This document shows positions 12,241 to 23,288 of a stretch of DNA of 64,000 bases, one piece after another (within the stretch, counting starts at the first letter, position 1; the number at the start of each line of letters is the position of its first letter). The translations under genes were made by a program, and so were the position numbers. The notes under the pieces are model-generated. The model was not told the origin of the DNA. It ran no database searches and was given only the letters and a program-made list of their open reading frames with translations. The DNA is from Labia minor (taxonomy: Eukaryota > Arthropoda > Insecta > Dermaptera > Spongiphoridae), in the NCBI GenBank assembly GCA_963082975.1, contig OY720348.1:52774421-52838420 (forward strand), given 5' to 3'.

Positions 12241-12645
12241 ATGCAACCAAAATTTTTTTTGGTTTCCATCATACCCTCTTCGAGCTTAGGCTACATACCC
12301 TTAAATACAATTTATTTACAGTTTATATACTTTTTGTTTTTTTCTTCTCCGTATCTCTCATTCCCGTCTGCCCATTCGTTCTTCTTTCCCACTCCTCAAA
12401 ACCTTTCATACAATTCTTCATTCAATTGTATTTAAGAATATGTTGTTCTACCCTTTTTGGATTTAGATAACATACTTTTAAATACAATTTATTTACTATT
12501 TATATATATTTTGTCTGTTTTTTCTTTTCATTTTCTCTTTTCTGACTATCCATTTGCTCTCCTTTCTCACTCGCACCAACTTTCACACATCTGTTCATCC
12601 AATTCCTCTTTTAACCGCTCTATCCAAGCCTTTAATTACAAATAA
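12241..12645 (+). repeat. Two-unit direct repeat, period ~195 bp, pyrimidine-rich
   Basis: The units share TTAAATACAATTTATTTAC followed by TTTTGT, a TTTTC-rich run and a TCTCATTC/TCTCTTTT-type tract. The two short plus-strand frames here (12241-12435 and 12457-12645) are repeats of each other and low in complexity, so they are not called as genes. Confidence 0.55.
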
Positions 12646-14187
12646 CCCATTTTGTGAAATGTTTTATTGTCTATTTAGGAATGCTAATTTAACCTTATAT
12701 ATTATAATTATAATAGATATATAGATAAATAATGATACCTTTCAAAATTGAAATTCTAGAACCTAATTTAAATAAAATAATCCACACGAAGACATTAATT
12801 AATTTCTATTTTTGATACTGGTATTAATTTTCTTAAAAAACATATTCATTTTCATATTACCTCCAATTAATATAAATATATGTAAGTGTCTTTTGTTTAT
12901 CAAGTGATCTTCTTCTGAGAGTTTTAATTACTTTTACTAGTATATGCCAACTAATTACACCAGATTTTAATACATATTATTCAACCAAAATTATACTATG
13001 TATATTAATGACTTAATTATCCAATTTTTAATTGTAAAAGTTCATGTCTAGTTGTTTGCAAAGGAAGGCAGCGATAAATCACAGTCTATTTAGACGGGTT
13101 TTCGAGCCGAGATGGATTTCTCAAGATTGATTAAGATGTTATTAATTTAGTTGTGGTGCTAAGAACAGAGCTGCATCGTCAAAGTGAAGTAAGTTTGAAT
13201 AAGCAAAACGATGCCAAATAAGGGATGGGGTAAGGGTGTATGAGTTCCTAAGTCTTTGGTTTCAAAGAAAAGTTGAAAAAATAAATATTGTTAATAAATG
13301 TATGTATGTATGTATGTGTGTGTATATATAGTGAAAAGATCAATATTAACAGGAAAAATTAATATATAAGATGGGGCATTAACTTTTGCTCTAGTTTGCT
13401 GATGTTGAAAAAAATTTAATCAGCTACATTCATAATTTTCCCCTTTGCATTTTGATCCCAACTATGAGCAGATACCATCCCACAATCAAATTTCAAGTTT
13501 GAACCATTTGACCTTTGTATCTTTGTTCATGACAATATTGACATTGTTATCCAATCAGTCTTATCTTAAACAACTACCAGGACTGTGATTAATCTTTCAG
13601 CCTGTAGATCAATATTCGAAACACCGTCAAACCTCGTGGGGTATGGTACATCTCAATTTATATATATATATAAACGTTAAAGAGCCGATAAATGATCGAT
13701 TATAAGATGTTTGACAGCTTCATCTACTCAAGATCTATGATTAGTTATTTGATCTATCTACATTATTCAACAAATGGATCTGAGAATTAACTATGACAGA
13801 TATTTGTAAAGACCACCATTGGATAATTTAAAAAATTCATTATATTATTCTTTTGAGAATTTCATGAATGAGATGTCATATAAATATCTACTTTTTATGG
13901 CAAGACTGAAGTTTGAGTATTCTTGAAAAAGAGATCTCCAGCACGGTTGGCTTGACAAGAAAGAGATTTAGATTTTTTCTTTCATAAAGCTACTGTAACT
14001 CAAACACAATATTCTATAAATGCAACCATCTAATGATGATAACAACAACCACCATTAAAATATATATTCTCGTTTATTGATTTCTTTATCAGCAGTACTA
14101 ATATATAATTCTCTTACATCATCAATTTTTTTTTATTAACTATTTTAATTGGTTACGAGTATTTCTAAAAGTACTATTTATTTTCAC
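12646..14187. other. Intergenic interval with (TGTA)n microsatellite
   Basis: AT-rich DNA, with (ATGT)n near 13298-13330. A good splice-donor match, GAA|GTAAGTTTG at about 13186, follows a short open stretch, but no exon is convincing. The 13380-13660 block is less AT-rich and unrecognised. Confidence 0.3.
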
Positions 14188-14202
14188 TTTTATTTAAAGT
14201 AC

Positions 14203-14443
14203 AAGGGTGCCAAAGGATGGGAAGTAGCGAAGCAGCCTCACATTCTCGTGGTCCCGGATTCAAGTCCCAGGACTAGGAAGAGAATTTCTCTAGCTGGTGA
14301 CGGAGTCAACCCAGCCTCCGGGATCAAGATTGGGAAAGCTACTTGATAGAGTCTCCGATCAAGGTAAAGGTTAATGGGACCCGTTCTACTGATCCGACTT
14401 GATAGGCGTTGTCCTTGCGTAGGACGAACAAGTCAGAGTTTAT
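14203..14443 (+). mobile_element. tRNA-derived SINE, copy 1
   Basis: The head has a pol III B-box-like GGATTCAAGTCCCAGG preceded by an A-box-like region (GTAGCGAAGCAGCC). The body has CAACCCAGCCTCCGGGATCAA. The tail contains GACCCGTTCTACTGATC and GATAGGCGTTGTCC and ends near AGTCAGAG. Flanking TTTTATTTAAAGTAC (14188-14202) and TTTTATTTTAAGTAC (14444-14458) are a 14/15 target duplication. The full body matches the SINE at 50642-50927 (inverted) and 61306-61590. Confidence 0.8.
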
Positions 14444-14754
14444 TTTTATTTTAAGTACTTTAATTTAAAAATAAATATTCTTTGTGAACTACGAATATTG
14501 TTTTAAGAATATTACGGATTTGTCTGGGAATATAAATAAATGAAAGTCCTCATTTCTAATCAAATTCTTATTTCAAATATACAGAAATTGTCTTTTTGTA
14601 TAAAACATTTTATAATAATTTATTTAAAAGCTCGGCGCTGTTCTTTCGATGCTTCTAATTTCGGTTCAAAGAATCTCTCCATACATATTCGACAAGGAAT
14701 ATAAAAATATCAATATTAATTTGCCCAGAAAATTACTCGAATGTTTACATTTTA

Positions 14755-14935
14755 GTTTCTTATAATCAAATATCATATAAATTATTTAATTTATTGTAAA
14801 AATTCTCATTTTTATTAATATAATAAAATATTATTTGACCAAATTTATTGAAGAAATAAAAAATTGCTATATTATCATTTTAAATGAATATCAATTAAAG
14901 AAAGAAATTGTTTTTAAAAAATGATATATATATAT
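14755..14935 (+). repeat. Diverged copy of an AT-rich ~200-bp repeat
   Basis: It shares AATCAAATATCAT, TTCTCATTTTTA and a TTTTTAAAAAATGATATATA end with copies at 20214-20425 and 28625-29210. Confidence 0.4.
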
Positions 14936-15133
14936 CTAGTTATAAATAAATATGTTGAGAAATTTATCCTCTCACCTCCCCCCATATCCTTCCCTTGTAC
15001 ACACCTTTTATAAATATAAATGTATATATTTGTATATTTTTATTTTTGTTTTTTTTTTTACAATAAGTAAATAGTTAATTAAATAGATTATAGAAATAAT
15101 TATTGTTTCTATTTTATTATAATATGAGTCGGC

Positions 15134-16627
15134 ATGAACTTGGATAAGGAGTCAATAAACCCTTTCCAAGGGACAAAATTACAGAGAACCCCGCCGCTCA
15201 AATCTCAAATGGAAGATGTGTGTAAGAAGGATGTAAATAGGGAAATCACTGAAAATTCAAATAATGAATTAGAAACATTATCTGAAAATGAAATCTTAAA
15301 AAATGAAAATAGTCATTTAAAAGAGGTGATAAAAAACCTCACCAAAGATCTTCAAGAAATAAAAAGCAAGATCTTAGGAAATCCTTGCCCTGAAATTACA
15401 TCTGATAAACAGGAAGTAGACACTAAATTGCAAAATTTGAAAACTTCCGACAATGCAATTGTATATCTCACGGACGAAGAGGAATTGGAAAATGAAATAG
15501 GATGGTCAACGGTAAATAGACATGGGAATAAAAAAAGGAAAACTTTTTATTCTCCTGAAAATTTACAAAATAAAGAGGACAATTTTGAAAAATCTAATAA
15601 TAGAAATGCTAAACAGCAAACTACTGAATCATATTGGTTAAACAATCCAAACGTAAAAACAGCAAATCGTTTTGAAAATCTTCAGGTTGAAACTATAAAT
15701 AAAAAAACAACTGGAAAAGCAGTAAAACCTCCTCCGATCTTTGTAGCGGGAGTTGAAAATATCCAACCGCTAATGAATCTATTAAATAAAATGGGACCAA
15801 ATTGTTTTAATATAAAATGTTTGAAGGAAAATGAGGTTAAGATCCAACCATATGAACCTCACATTTATACATCAATTGTTAAAGAGTTAGAATCTAAAAA
15901 CACTCAATTCCATACATATCAGTTAAAGAAAGATAGGCCTTTTAAAGTTGTATTAAGGAACATGCATCATTCAATGCCTGCCGAAGATATTAAAGAGGCA
16001 CTACTAAATCATGGACATGATGTAATAAATTTACACAATATAAAAAATAAAAATAAAAACCCTCTACCTTTATTCTTCATAGACCTTAAACCTAAACCTA
16101 ATAATAAAGAAATATACAATATTAAAAATATCCTTAATACAATTGTCACATTTGAGCCACCATATCCTAAAAGAGAAATTCCTCAATGTTTTAATTGTCA
16201 ACTTTTTGGCCACACAAAAAATTTTTGTGCAAGAAAACCCAAATGTGTGAAATGTGCTATGGCACATTTAACAAAAGACTGCAAAATTAAGGATAACAAT
16301 ACAACTCCTTTATGTGCTAACTGCGGCGAAAACCATCCAGCAAGTTATAAAGGATGTACAATATATCAAGAGTTAAAAAATAAACAGTTTCCACCTTTGA
16401 GGATAAAGGTATCTCAACAACCAAAAGAGAAAATATCCCCCAATTCCAAAAATGAGACCATTGAGAGTGTTCCACCAGTACAAAATGCATGGACTAAAGA
16501 GAAACCTACACCAATAAATGTTCAAGAATCAAATTTACATAAACTTGAAGATTTTATGCTTAAAATGATGGTTAAAATGGACAAAATGTTAGATATTCTA
16601 ACAGTTCTTGTAACTAAAATGGCATAA
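15134..16627 (+). CDS. Jockey LINE ORF1, gag-like RNA-binding protein (497 aa)
   Basis: This ORF encodes the nucleic-acid-binding protein of the LINE ribonucleoprotein. Residues ~45-80 are Leu/Glu/Lys-rich and likely coiled coil. Residues ~265-345 form an RRM-like/PRE_C2HC-type region (PFKVVLRNMHHSMPAEDI, then PPYPKREIPQ). Three zinc knuckles follow: C352-x2-C-x4-H-x4-C365 (CFNCQLFGHTKNFC), C371-x2-C-x3-H-x4-C383, and C394-x2-C-x3-H-x6-C408 (CANCGENHPASYKGC). This arrangement is characteristic of insect jockey gag. The ATG at 15134 is the first in the frame. The stop TAA at 16625-16627 shares its last A with the ORF2 start, suggesting termination-reinitiation. No frameshift or stop is seen. 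Confidence 0.9.
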   Translation: MNLDKESINPFQGTKLQRTPPLKSQMEDVCKKDVNREITENSNNELETLSENEILKNENSHLKEVIKNLTKDLQEIKSKILGNPCPEITSDKQEVDTKLQNLKTSDNAIVYLTDEEELENEIGWSTVNRHGNKKRKTFYSPENLQNKEDNFEKSNNRNAKQQTTESYWLNNPNVKTANRFENLQVETINKKTTGKAVKPPPIFVAGVENIQPLMNLLNKMGPNCFNIKCLKENEVKIQPYEPHIYTSIVKELESKNTQFHTYQLKKDRPFKVVLRNMHHSMPAEDIKEALLNHGHDVINLHNIKNKNKNPLPLFFIDLKPKPNNKEIYNIKNILNTIVTFEPPYPKREIPQCFNCQLFGHTKNFCARKPKCVKCAMAHLTKDCKIKDNNTTPLCANCGENHPASYKGCTIYQELKNKQFPPLRIKVSQQPKEKISPNSKNETIESVPPVQNAWTKEKPTPINVQESNLHKLEDFMLKMMVKMDKMLDILTVLVTKMA

Positions 16628-19311
16628 TGGATAGAAAAACACTTAAAATTGTAATATGGAATGCAAATGGTTTATTTAATCATTTACTCGAAATCAAAAA
16701 ATTTCTTATAATTAACAACATTGATATTATGCTCATAAGTGAAACACATTTAACTAATAGAAGCTACATTAAAATACCCCAATACAATATATATGACACT
16801 AAGCATCCGGATGGAAAAGCTAGAGGAGGAACTGCTATTATAATTAAAAAAAATATTCAACACCATCAATTAAATAGCTATTCGGAAAAGCATCTTCAAG
16901 CAACAACAATTGAAATTGATGAATGGCTAGGGAAACTTTCACTATCTGCAGTTTACTGCCCGCCGGGTACTAAAATTGAGTGTGAACATTTTAAACAGTT
17001 TTTTAATACCTTGGGCCACAAATTCATCTCAGGTGGAGATTTCAACGCTAAGCACACCCATTGGGGCTCAAGATTGACAACACCTAGAGGGAGGCAACTT
17101 TACCAAGCTATTCAAGAAAGAAATCTGAATGAAATTTCAACTCGTCAACCAACCTACTGGCCTTCAGATCCAAAAAAAACCCCTGATCTATTAGATTTTT
17201 GTATTTTTAAAGGTATTTCTCTTGATTGCTTAAATATTGAATCTAGTTTGGATTTATCATCTGATCACTCTCCTATAATTTTAACTGTATCAACCCAATT
17301 AGATAAAAGAGTAAAAAATGTTCCCCTTTTCAATAGATATACAAATTGGAACCACTATAGAAATTTAATAACAAAAAATATAAACCTCAATATTTGTATA
17401 AAAGACAAACATGATATTGAGGATAATATAAACAACTTAACAAAAATAATTCAAAAAGCTTCTCTGCAATCTACCCCCATAGCAAATATTAAAAATCAAA
17501 AAAACCTTTGTTCTCAATTAATTAAGGACAAAATAGATGAAAAACGCAAAGCTAGACAGAGATGGCAAAAGACAAGGTCCCCTACGGATAAAAAAACTCT
17601 AAATAAATGTATAAAAAATTTAAAAAAAATATTAAAAATTGAAAAAGAAAAAGGTATTCAGAAATACTTAAGTAACCTTAGTCCAGGGGAAGAAAGCAAT
17701 TACTCTTTGTGGAAGGCAACTAAGACCTTAAAAAGACCCCAAACCCAAATTCCACCAATAAAAACTTCTAAGGGATGGGCTAGAGGTGAGAAAGAAAAAG
17801 TAGATACTTTTGCTAAGCACTTATTTAATGTGTTCAATGAACCCCCTGAAAATGAAAATAAATACAAGTGTGATGAAATCATCATAAAAACTAGTAAATT
17901 ACATAAGGACCCCCATAGATTTAAAAAAATCAAACTTGAGCAGGTTCTTGACGAAATTAAAAATATAAAAGATAAAAAATCTCCTGGATATGATCTGATT
18001 TCAGGCAAATTATTAAAAGAACTTCCCAAAATAGCCTTTATTTTTATTGCAAATATTTATAATGCTATAATTAAATTAAATTACTTTCCAACATTATGGA
18101 AAGTAGCTCAAATTATAATGATACCAAAACCAGGTAAAAATCCAAATGAATTAACATCATATAGGCCTATTAGTCTTCTTCCAATTTTGGGAAAGATCTT
18201 GGAAAAAATTTTATTCCGAGAATTAAAGCCTTACTTAACAAATATAATTCCTGAATATCAATTCGGCTTTCGTCAAGAACACTCTACTATCGAACAGGTG
18301 CATAGGGTAGTTAAAAAAATTAAAGATGCATTTGAAAGTAAATCTTACTGTGGAATAGTATATCTTGATATAACACAGGCTTTTGATAAAATTTGGCACA
18401 CAGGGTTAATTTATAAAATTAAAAACTATTTACCAGACACATTTTATCAATTATTAAAGTCTTATCTATCGAATAGACACTTTTTTGTTAAATATGGGTG
18501 TTCTTCCTCCAACTTAATGCAAATTAGAGCAGGAGTCCCTCAGGGTAGTATTCTAGGGCCAGCCCTTTTCCTATTATATATGATAGACATGCCTCTCTCT
18601 CCTTATAATGACATAGCAACTTTCGCTGATGATACTGCAATCATTTCAACAAATGTAAATCATAATGTCGTATCTGAAAGACTTCAAACTCATCTCGATA
18701 TGTTATATCTTTGGTTTAAAAGATGGCGGCTAAAGATAAATGCAACCAAATCTATATTTGTCACCTACACCTTAAATAGGCAAACATGCCCACCAATATA
18801 CATGAATAAATCTATCATTCCGCAAAAAGATGAGGCAAAATACCTAGGAATCCATCTAGATAGGCGCTTGACTTGGAAAAAACATATTTCAGCTAGAATT
18901 GTCCACTCAAGGGAGAAGTATAGAAAACTATATTGGCTTTTGGGGAGACATTCTAGCCTAGGATTAGAAAGCAAAGTTCTTCTATACAAATCCATAATCA
19001 AACCAAAACTGATGTATGGGATCCAACTCTGGGGATCAGCCTCAAAAACTAACATAAAAAAAATTGAAAGTTTTCAAAACAAAACACTTAAAAATCTTGT
19101 AAGAGCCCCGTGGTATGTTCCAATTAGATTCATACAAAGGGACTTAGAAATTAAAAACTTAAATGATGAAATAAACATCCTAAGTGAAAAGTATATTAAA
19201 AAAATGGAAAACCATCCAAATGTGTTAGTTAAAAAATTACTAGTTAGGGATGATACAATCAAGAGATTAAAAAGATATGATATATTGGATCTCGTTAATA
19301 GAAAATTTTGA
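16627..19311 (+). CDS. Jockey LINE ORF2, endonuclease-reverse transcriptase (894 aa)
   Basis: This ORF nicks target DNA and copies the LINE RNA by target-primed reverse transcription. The APE-type endonuclease (residues ~1-220) has N12/N14, E39 (ISETH), D138/N140 (GGDFNAKH), D190 and the SDHSP motif (D213, H214). The reverse transcriptase (~490-760) has IPKPGKNPNELTSYRPISLL, FGFRQEHST, motif A YLDITQAFD (D581), AGVPQGSILGPALF and motif C FADDT (D668, D669). A jockey C-terminal region follows (YGIQLWGSAS, APWYVPI). The length is usual for the clade and all catalytic residues are present. The ATG overlaps the ORF1 stop as TAATG, so translation probably depends on reinitiation. Confidence 0.93.
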   Translation: MDRKTLKIVIWNANGLFNHLLEIKKFLIINNIDIMLISETHLTNRSYIKIPQYNIYDTKHPDGKARGGTAIIIKKNIQHHQLNSYSEKHLQATTIEIDEWLGKLSLSAVYCPPGTKIECEHFKQFFNTLGHKFISGGDFNAKHTHWGSRLTTPRGRQLYQAIQERNLNEISTRQPTYWPSDPKKTPDLLDFCIFKGISLDCLNIESSLDLSSDHSPIILTVSTQLDKRVKNVPLFNRYTNWNHYRNLITKNINLNICIKDKHDIEDNINNLTKIIQKASLQSTPIANIKNQKNLCSQLIKDKIDEKRKARQRWQKTRSPTDKKTLNKCIKNLKKILKIEKEKGIQKYLSNLSPGEESNYSLWKATKTLKRPQTQIPPIKTSKGWARGEKEKVDTFAKHLFNVFNEPPENENKYKCDEIIIKTSKLHKDPHRFKKIKLEQVLDEIKNIKDKKSPGYDLISGKLLKELPKIAFIFIANIYNAIIKLNYFPTLWKVAQIIMIPKPGKNPNELTSYRPISLLPILGKILEKILFRELKPYLTNIIPEYQFGFRQEHSTIEQVHRVVKKIKDAFESKSYCGIVYLDITQAFDKIWHTGLIYKIKNYLPDTFYQLLKSYLSNRHFFVKYGCSSSNLMQIRAGVPQGSILGPALFLLYMIDMPLSPYNDIATFADDTAIISTNVNHNVVSERLQTHLDMLYLWFKRWRLKINATKSIFVTYTLNRQTCPPIYMNKSIIPQKDEAKYLGIHLDRRLTWKKHISARIVHSREKYRKLYWLLGRHSSLGLESKVLLYKSIIKPKLMYGIQLWGSASKTNIKKIESFQNKTLKNLVRAPWYVPIRFIQRDLEIKNLNDEINILSEKYIKKMENHPNVLVKKLLVRDDTIKRLKRYDILDLVNRKF

Positions 19312-19966
19312 CATTCATGTGTGACAAAGTGAAGTGCGTGTTTATGAAATGTTCGGGATGAGTGTGTGTGTTTAGTGTATAATATTTAAAACTAATATGT
19401 GTGTGTCAAGTGCAAATATGTTGCTTGGCATGATATTGTATTGCCAATGATATGTATGTATTGTTTGTATTTCATTTTTTATAAAAATTACTTATTGCCT
19501 ATATTAAAATGGGCAGATTGTATATTTTCTGAAATAATATATAAAAAAAAAAAAAAAAAAAAAAAAATGTTGAGAATTTCAAGATTACAAAGACAGAATA
19601 ATTTTATGTGCAAATTCATATTGATATTTTAATTAATATATACACTTTTTCCTAGTATAATTAGATAAATTTTAAATTAATATATTAAAAGAAATAATAT
19701 TTTAAGTGTCTTTTATTATTACATTTGTTCATTTGTGTTTTTAAATTACTAACTTCTTGATATAATTTTTTATATTTATTTCAGGAAAGATAAATGAATG
19801 TCAAAGAGGATACTTTTAAAAAACAAATAATTAATAATAATAATAATAATATAAATATATATATATATATATATAATGTTTTTCAAAGTCACCTTGATTC
19901 ATTGTACACTTTTTTGATATTTATTTATATTAACACTTTATTAATAATTTTAATTAAGAAAAAAAT

Positions 19967-20044
19967 GAACCGACCGACGATTTGAAACAAATTACTTTCC
20001 AAACAACATATAAAGTATAAAAAAAATATTTATAAAATTTTTTA
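19967..20044 (-). repeat. Terminal fragment of Helentron-like family 2
   Basis: GAACCGACCGACGATTTGAAA and the following bases match the end of the copy at 20700-21153. The fragment stops where mariner-like sequence starts at 20046. Confidence 0.5.
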
Positions 20045-20045
20045 A

Positions 20046-20195
20046 TGGATGTCAAACAAAAACTAAAAGAACCAGCTAGTTTAAATTTCTACGGGAACCA
20101 ATTGATAGTTGCCTGTTGACAGAAGCAGTATTGTTATTTCATTTAAAATATGGGAAATTCAAAAAGTCACGTACTTATTGACCTGCACTCGTGTA
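20046..20195 (-). mobile_element. Mariner family 1, one-ended relic
   Basis: GGATGTCAAACAAAAACTAAAAGA through CACGTACTTATTGACCTGCA matches the 5' end of the copy at 48800-49306. The other end is missing. It abuts a (TA)n tract. Confidence 0.6.
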
Positions 20196-20213
20196 TATAT
20201 ATATATATATATA

Positions 20214-20425
20214 CAATTTAATTTTTATTTCTATAACTAATCAAATATCATTTAAATTTAAAAGTATATTATTCCAAAAGTTCTCATTTTTACTTAATAT
20301 AATTTAATATTATTATACCATAATATTTTATTGAAATAAGATTTTGTTTGATTAACAATATGAAAATGAGAATTAAATAAATAATAAATTATTTTTTAAA
20401 AAAAATCACACATATATAGAATATA
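20214..20425 (+). repeat. AT-rich ~200-bp repeat copy
   Basis: ACAATTTAATTTTTATTTC... to ...AAATTATTTTTTAAAAAA matches 28842-28990 and 29012-29210 almost base for base, and 28625-28835 inverted. It lies between (TA)n borders. No frame. Confidence 0.65.
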
Positions 20426-20699
20426 TATCTTAATAATAATAAGATTAATAATATTTGTTTAAATATAATATTAGAATTATTGTTTTGATTTTGGATATTT
20501 AAATATATGTTTATGTTATTAATTCATTTTTGATTAAGAAATAAAATAAATAAAATGATTTTTACTTTAAATTAGATCTATACAGATTAATTCTTTACAT
20601 CAAAAGCCTCCTAAATATGTGAATTTCACAATTAGCAAAATCAGATAGATAGATTTAATGTATTCCCAATAGTTTCACAAAGTTAAATTAGAAAAAAAT

Positions 20700-21153
20700 G
20701 AGCTGTGGCCAGACACAGAACCGACCGACGATTTGAAATAAATTAATTTCCAAACAACATTATATATAATATATAAAATATTTTTCAAACTTGAATTAAA
20801 ATGACTAAATTATGTTATATTTGTTTTTATTTTTAGTTTAATTACTCAATTATTAATTACTACTATATTTTAAGTGAAAAATTTCCGACAATGAATATAA
20901 AATTAATACTTTGTAAACTACCACTTCTGTTTTCCGGATATACACCAAAAGTTGATCAATTCATCATACTGATGCATTAAGTAAATATACCAAATTTTAT
21001 CAAAGTCCATTGAGCCGTTCGAGCTATACATGTCATAAGGACACACAATGTACAGACGGACGGATGGACTTAAAATGCATAATTCGTGGAGATGTGATGA
21101 AATATGAAATTTGGTGTGAAAACAATACCTTCCCTTCCTATCTTCGGTCGGTA
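20700..21153 (-). mobile_element. Helentron-like (HINE) family 2 copy
   Basis: Read on the minus strand, it starts TTTTTTACCGACCGAAGATAGG, includes CCATCCGTCCGTCTGTAC (a GTCC/GTCT microsatellite), and has CGTCGGTCGGTTC near its end. That is an inverted copy of the 5' end, followed by a hairpin CTGTG-TCTGGC-CACAG. An inverted subterminal repeat, 3' hairpin and GTCY repeat are the hallmarks of HINE/DINE-1 elements. Confidence 0.65.
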
Positions 21154-22085
21154 AAAAACAATTAAAAGGATCTTTCTTTTAAATAAGACCAATACAGAGA
21201 TCGACTTTACATCTCCAAAACTCTATAAAAAGTTAATTGCATAAAAATCCTGTGCACAATTTTTAAGATCAGGAATACATCGAAGTACATATACAAAATT
21301 TTTGCTAGTATAACATTAGATAAGATTAGATATAAAATATATAAATTTAAATAGAAAAATAAAATTATCCGTAACACGAAAAACTATATTATAACGATTA
21401 TTTTAAATTGAAATCTATAAATATGTGTCTGTGTATGTGATTTTATGATAGATAAATTTTTAAACAGCATTTAGTTCTTATTAAATTTATATTTTATAGT
21501 GTTCTCGAACGGTGAGCATTAAGAGTTGTTTTCTTTTCAAGAAACCTATTCGTTTCAAGGATCAATTTATCATTTGTAACAAAATTAAACTGTAGTTTAG
21601 ATTGATGTGTGATTAATAGCTCAGATGATATAATGAAAATGTTGTTCTTTAAAGTCTAAAAGTATGAATTATTTAGTTAAGAAGAAACAATTTTCAGTGA
21701 ACAATAACCAGATAAATGGAGGATGTCATTAAAATAAATGAAATCAAATACATAAGAAAAAATAGTAGAAAAAAGAGGGTTTATTTTCTTTTATATAAAG
21801 TACAAAGAATTTGTTCTTTATACGGGTAGATTAATAATTGAATACTTTTCAGCTGAAAATTTGTTCTATTTGCTGTGTTTATTTGAAAATAAATATTTAT
21901 ATACCACAATTGTTTAATACATACACTATAAAAAATTTAAGACCTTAATCACTAATTTACATACAATAAGTTAGATACAATGGTAACTCATATGGAATAA
22001 TAAATGAAATTATTTATAGTCAACATTATAATATGAGGGCAGATCAAAAATTTATAAATCTATTATTAATATTTTCCTATAATTA
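21154..22085. other. AT-rich interval without recognised features
   Basis: No open frame, repeat end or RNA motif was recognised here. Confidence 0.3.
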
Positions 22086-22562
22086 CGAGGGTAGGTCAAT
22101 AAGTCATTGACTTTTTGGATTTCCCGTCTCTTAAATGAAATGACAACACTGATGGAACTATCAGCTGATTTCTATCGAAATTTGAACCAGCTAGGTCTTT
22201 TAGTTTTTGTTTAATAGCAAACTACCTCGAGAAGAAAATGGAAAAAAGTGAAATTTCCTTGGAAATCCATGAATTGGTATAGGAATTGCTCCCTCATCCG
22301 ACCTATTCTCCGGATTTAGCCCCGAATGATTATTTCTTGTTCCCAAACCTGAAGAAATGACTCCAGCGATGAAATCATCTCCCAAATCAAAACTCTTTTG
22401 ATGTCCTCGACAAAGCTTATTTTTTTCGAAGTGATAAAAATATTTGAAAAACGTTGGACTAAGTGTATAGACCTCACAGGAGAATACGTTGAAAAATAAA
22501 ATATTTTTTTATCCAAAAATATGTTTTTCATTCAAAATTAACGGAGTTATTGACCTGCCCTC
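22086..22562 (+). mobile_element. Mariner family 1, internally deleted copy
   Basis: The TIRs are CGAGGGTAGGTCAATAAGTC and, inverted, GAGGGCAGGTCAATAACTC. The remaining transposase 3' part reads LPHPTYSPDLAPNDYFLFPN, which carries the third catalytic Asp of mariner (DD34D). After a frame change comes IFEKRWTKCIDLTGEYVEK and a stop. The N-terminal and central domains are deleted. Non-functional. Confidence 0.8.
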
Positions 22563-23254
22563 ATCTTTAAACGGATTTTTAATTATATATATTATTTATT
22601 TTATATAAAGACTTGATGAAAGTACCAATGCTTCGCTACGCTTTAATATCATTATGATGAAGGACTGATTAAGTTAGAAAAAAATTAAGTTTAATGTCGT
22701 TAAATACTTAAATAAACCTAAAGAATTCGTTTCATTGAATAATTTCAATAAGTAAATTTGATTACTTTTAATAGTTAAAAATTTTTATATTTCAAATTTT
22801 TTAATAAATTTAACATTATTTTTATTTTTTTTAAATTTTTTAGTTTTTAACTCAATTTTCGTGAGCATCCTAAACACTTAAGACTCAAACGAAAGGTATG
22901 TTTCAAATTTCATTACAATCCGTTCTGTGAATTTTTAAGATTTTTTAATGAATGAATAAGTCAGTCAGTCAGTTTTTATATATATATATATATATAATCA
23001 AATTATAATAGATTATACTTTAACAAATTCAATGATCCTATTGAAACGAAAAATAAATTAATATTATTTCCAACTATTTTTAAACCCCATTCAGAAGATC
23101 TTTTAGGTTAAATAAAAATTAATTTGATTTTTCTATGTTTTACATTTATATATCCTTTATATATTATTTAATCTTTTGATTAAAAAAAAGCAGATAAAAT
23201 CTTGAATATTATACGGTCGTTTTAATTTAATCCAAAAGTTTCTGTTTAAATGAA

Positions 23255-23288
<34 letters not shown>

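Larger units (their letters stand above)
14962..19566 (+). mobile_element. Full-length jockey-clade LINE with target-site duplication
   Basis: The sequence ATGTTGAGAA occurs at 14952-14961 and again directly after the poly(A) tract (19567-19576), fixing both ends. Between them lie a ~170-bp 5' leader, two intact ORFs, a ~230-bp 3' UTR with TG-rich DNA and a terminal A run from about 19543. Two undamaged ORFs, a full-length 5' end and a matching target duplication indicate a recent, potentially active insertion. Confidence 0.88.

Noticed and set aside
13140-13186. Mini-exon ending at a strong GTAAGT donor
   Set aside because: About 38 nt only, with no support on either side.
17700-19262. Antisense frames across jockey ORF2
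   Set aside because: Shadows of a well-supported coding sequence on the other strand.
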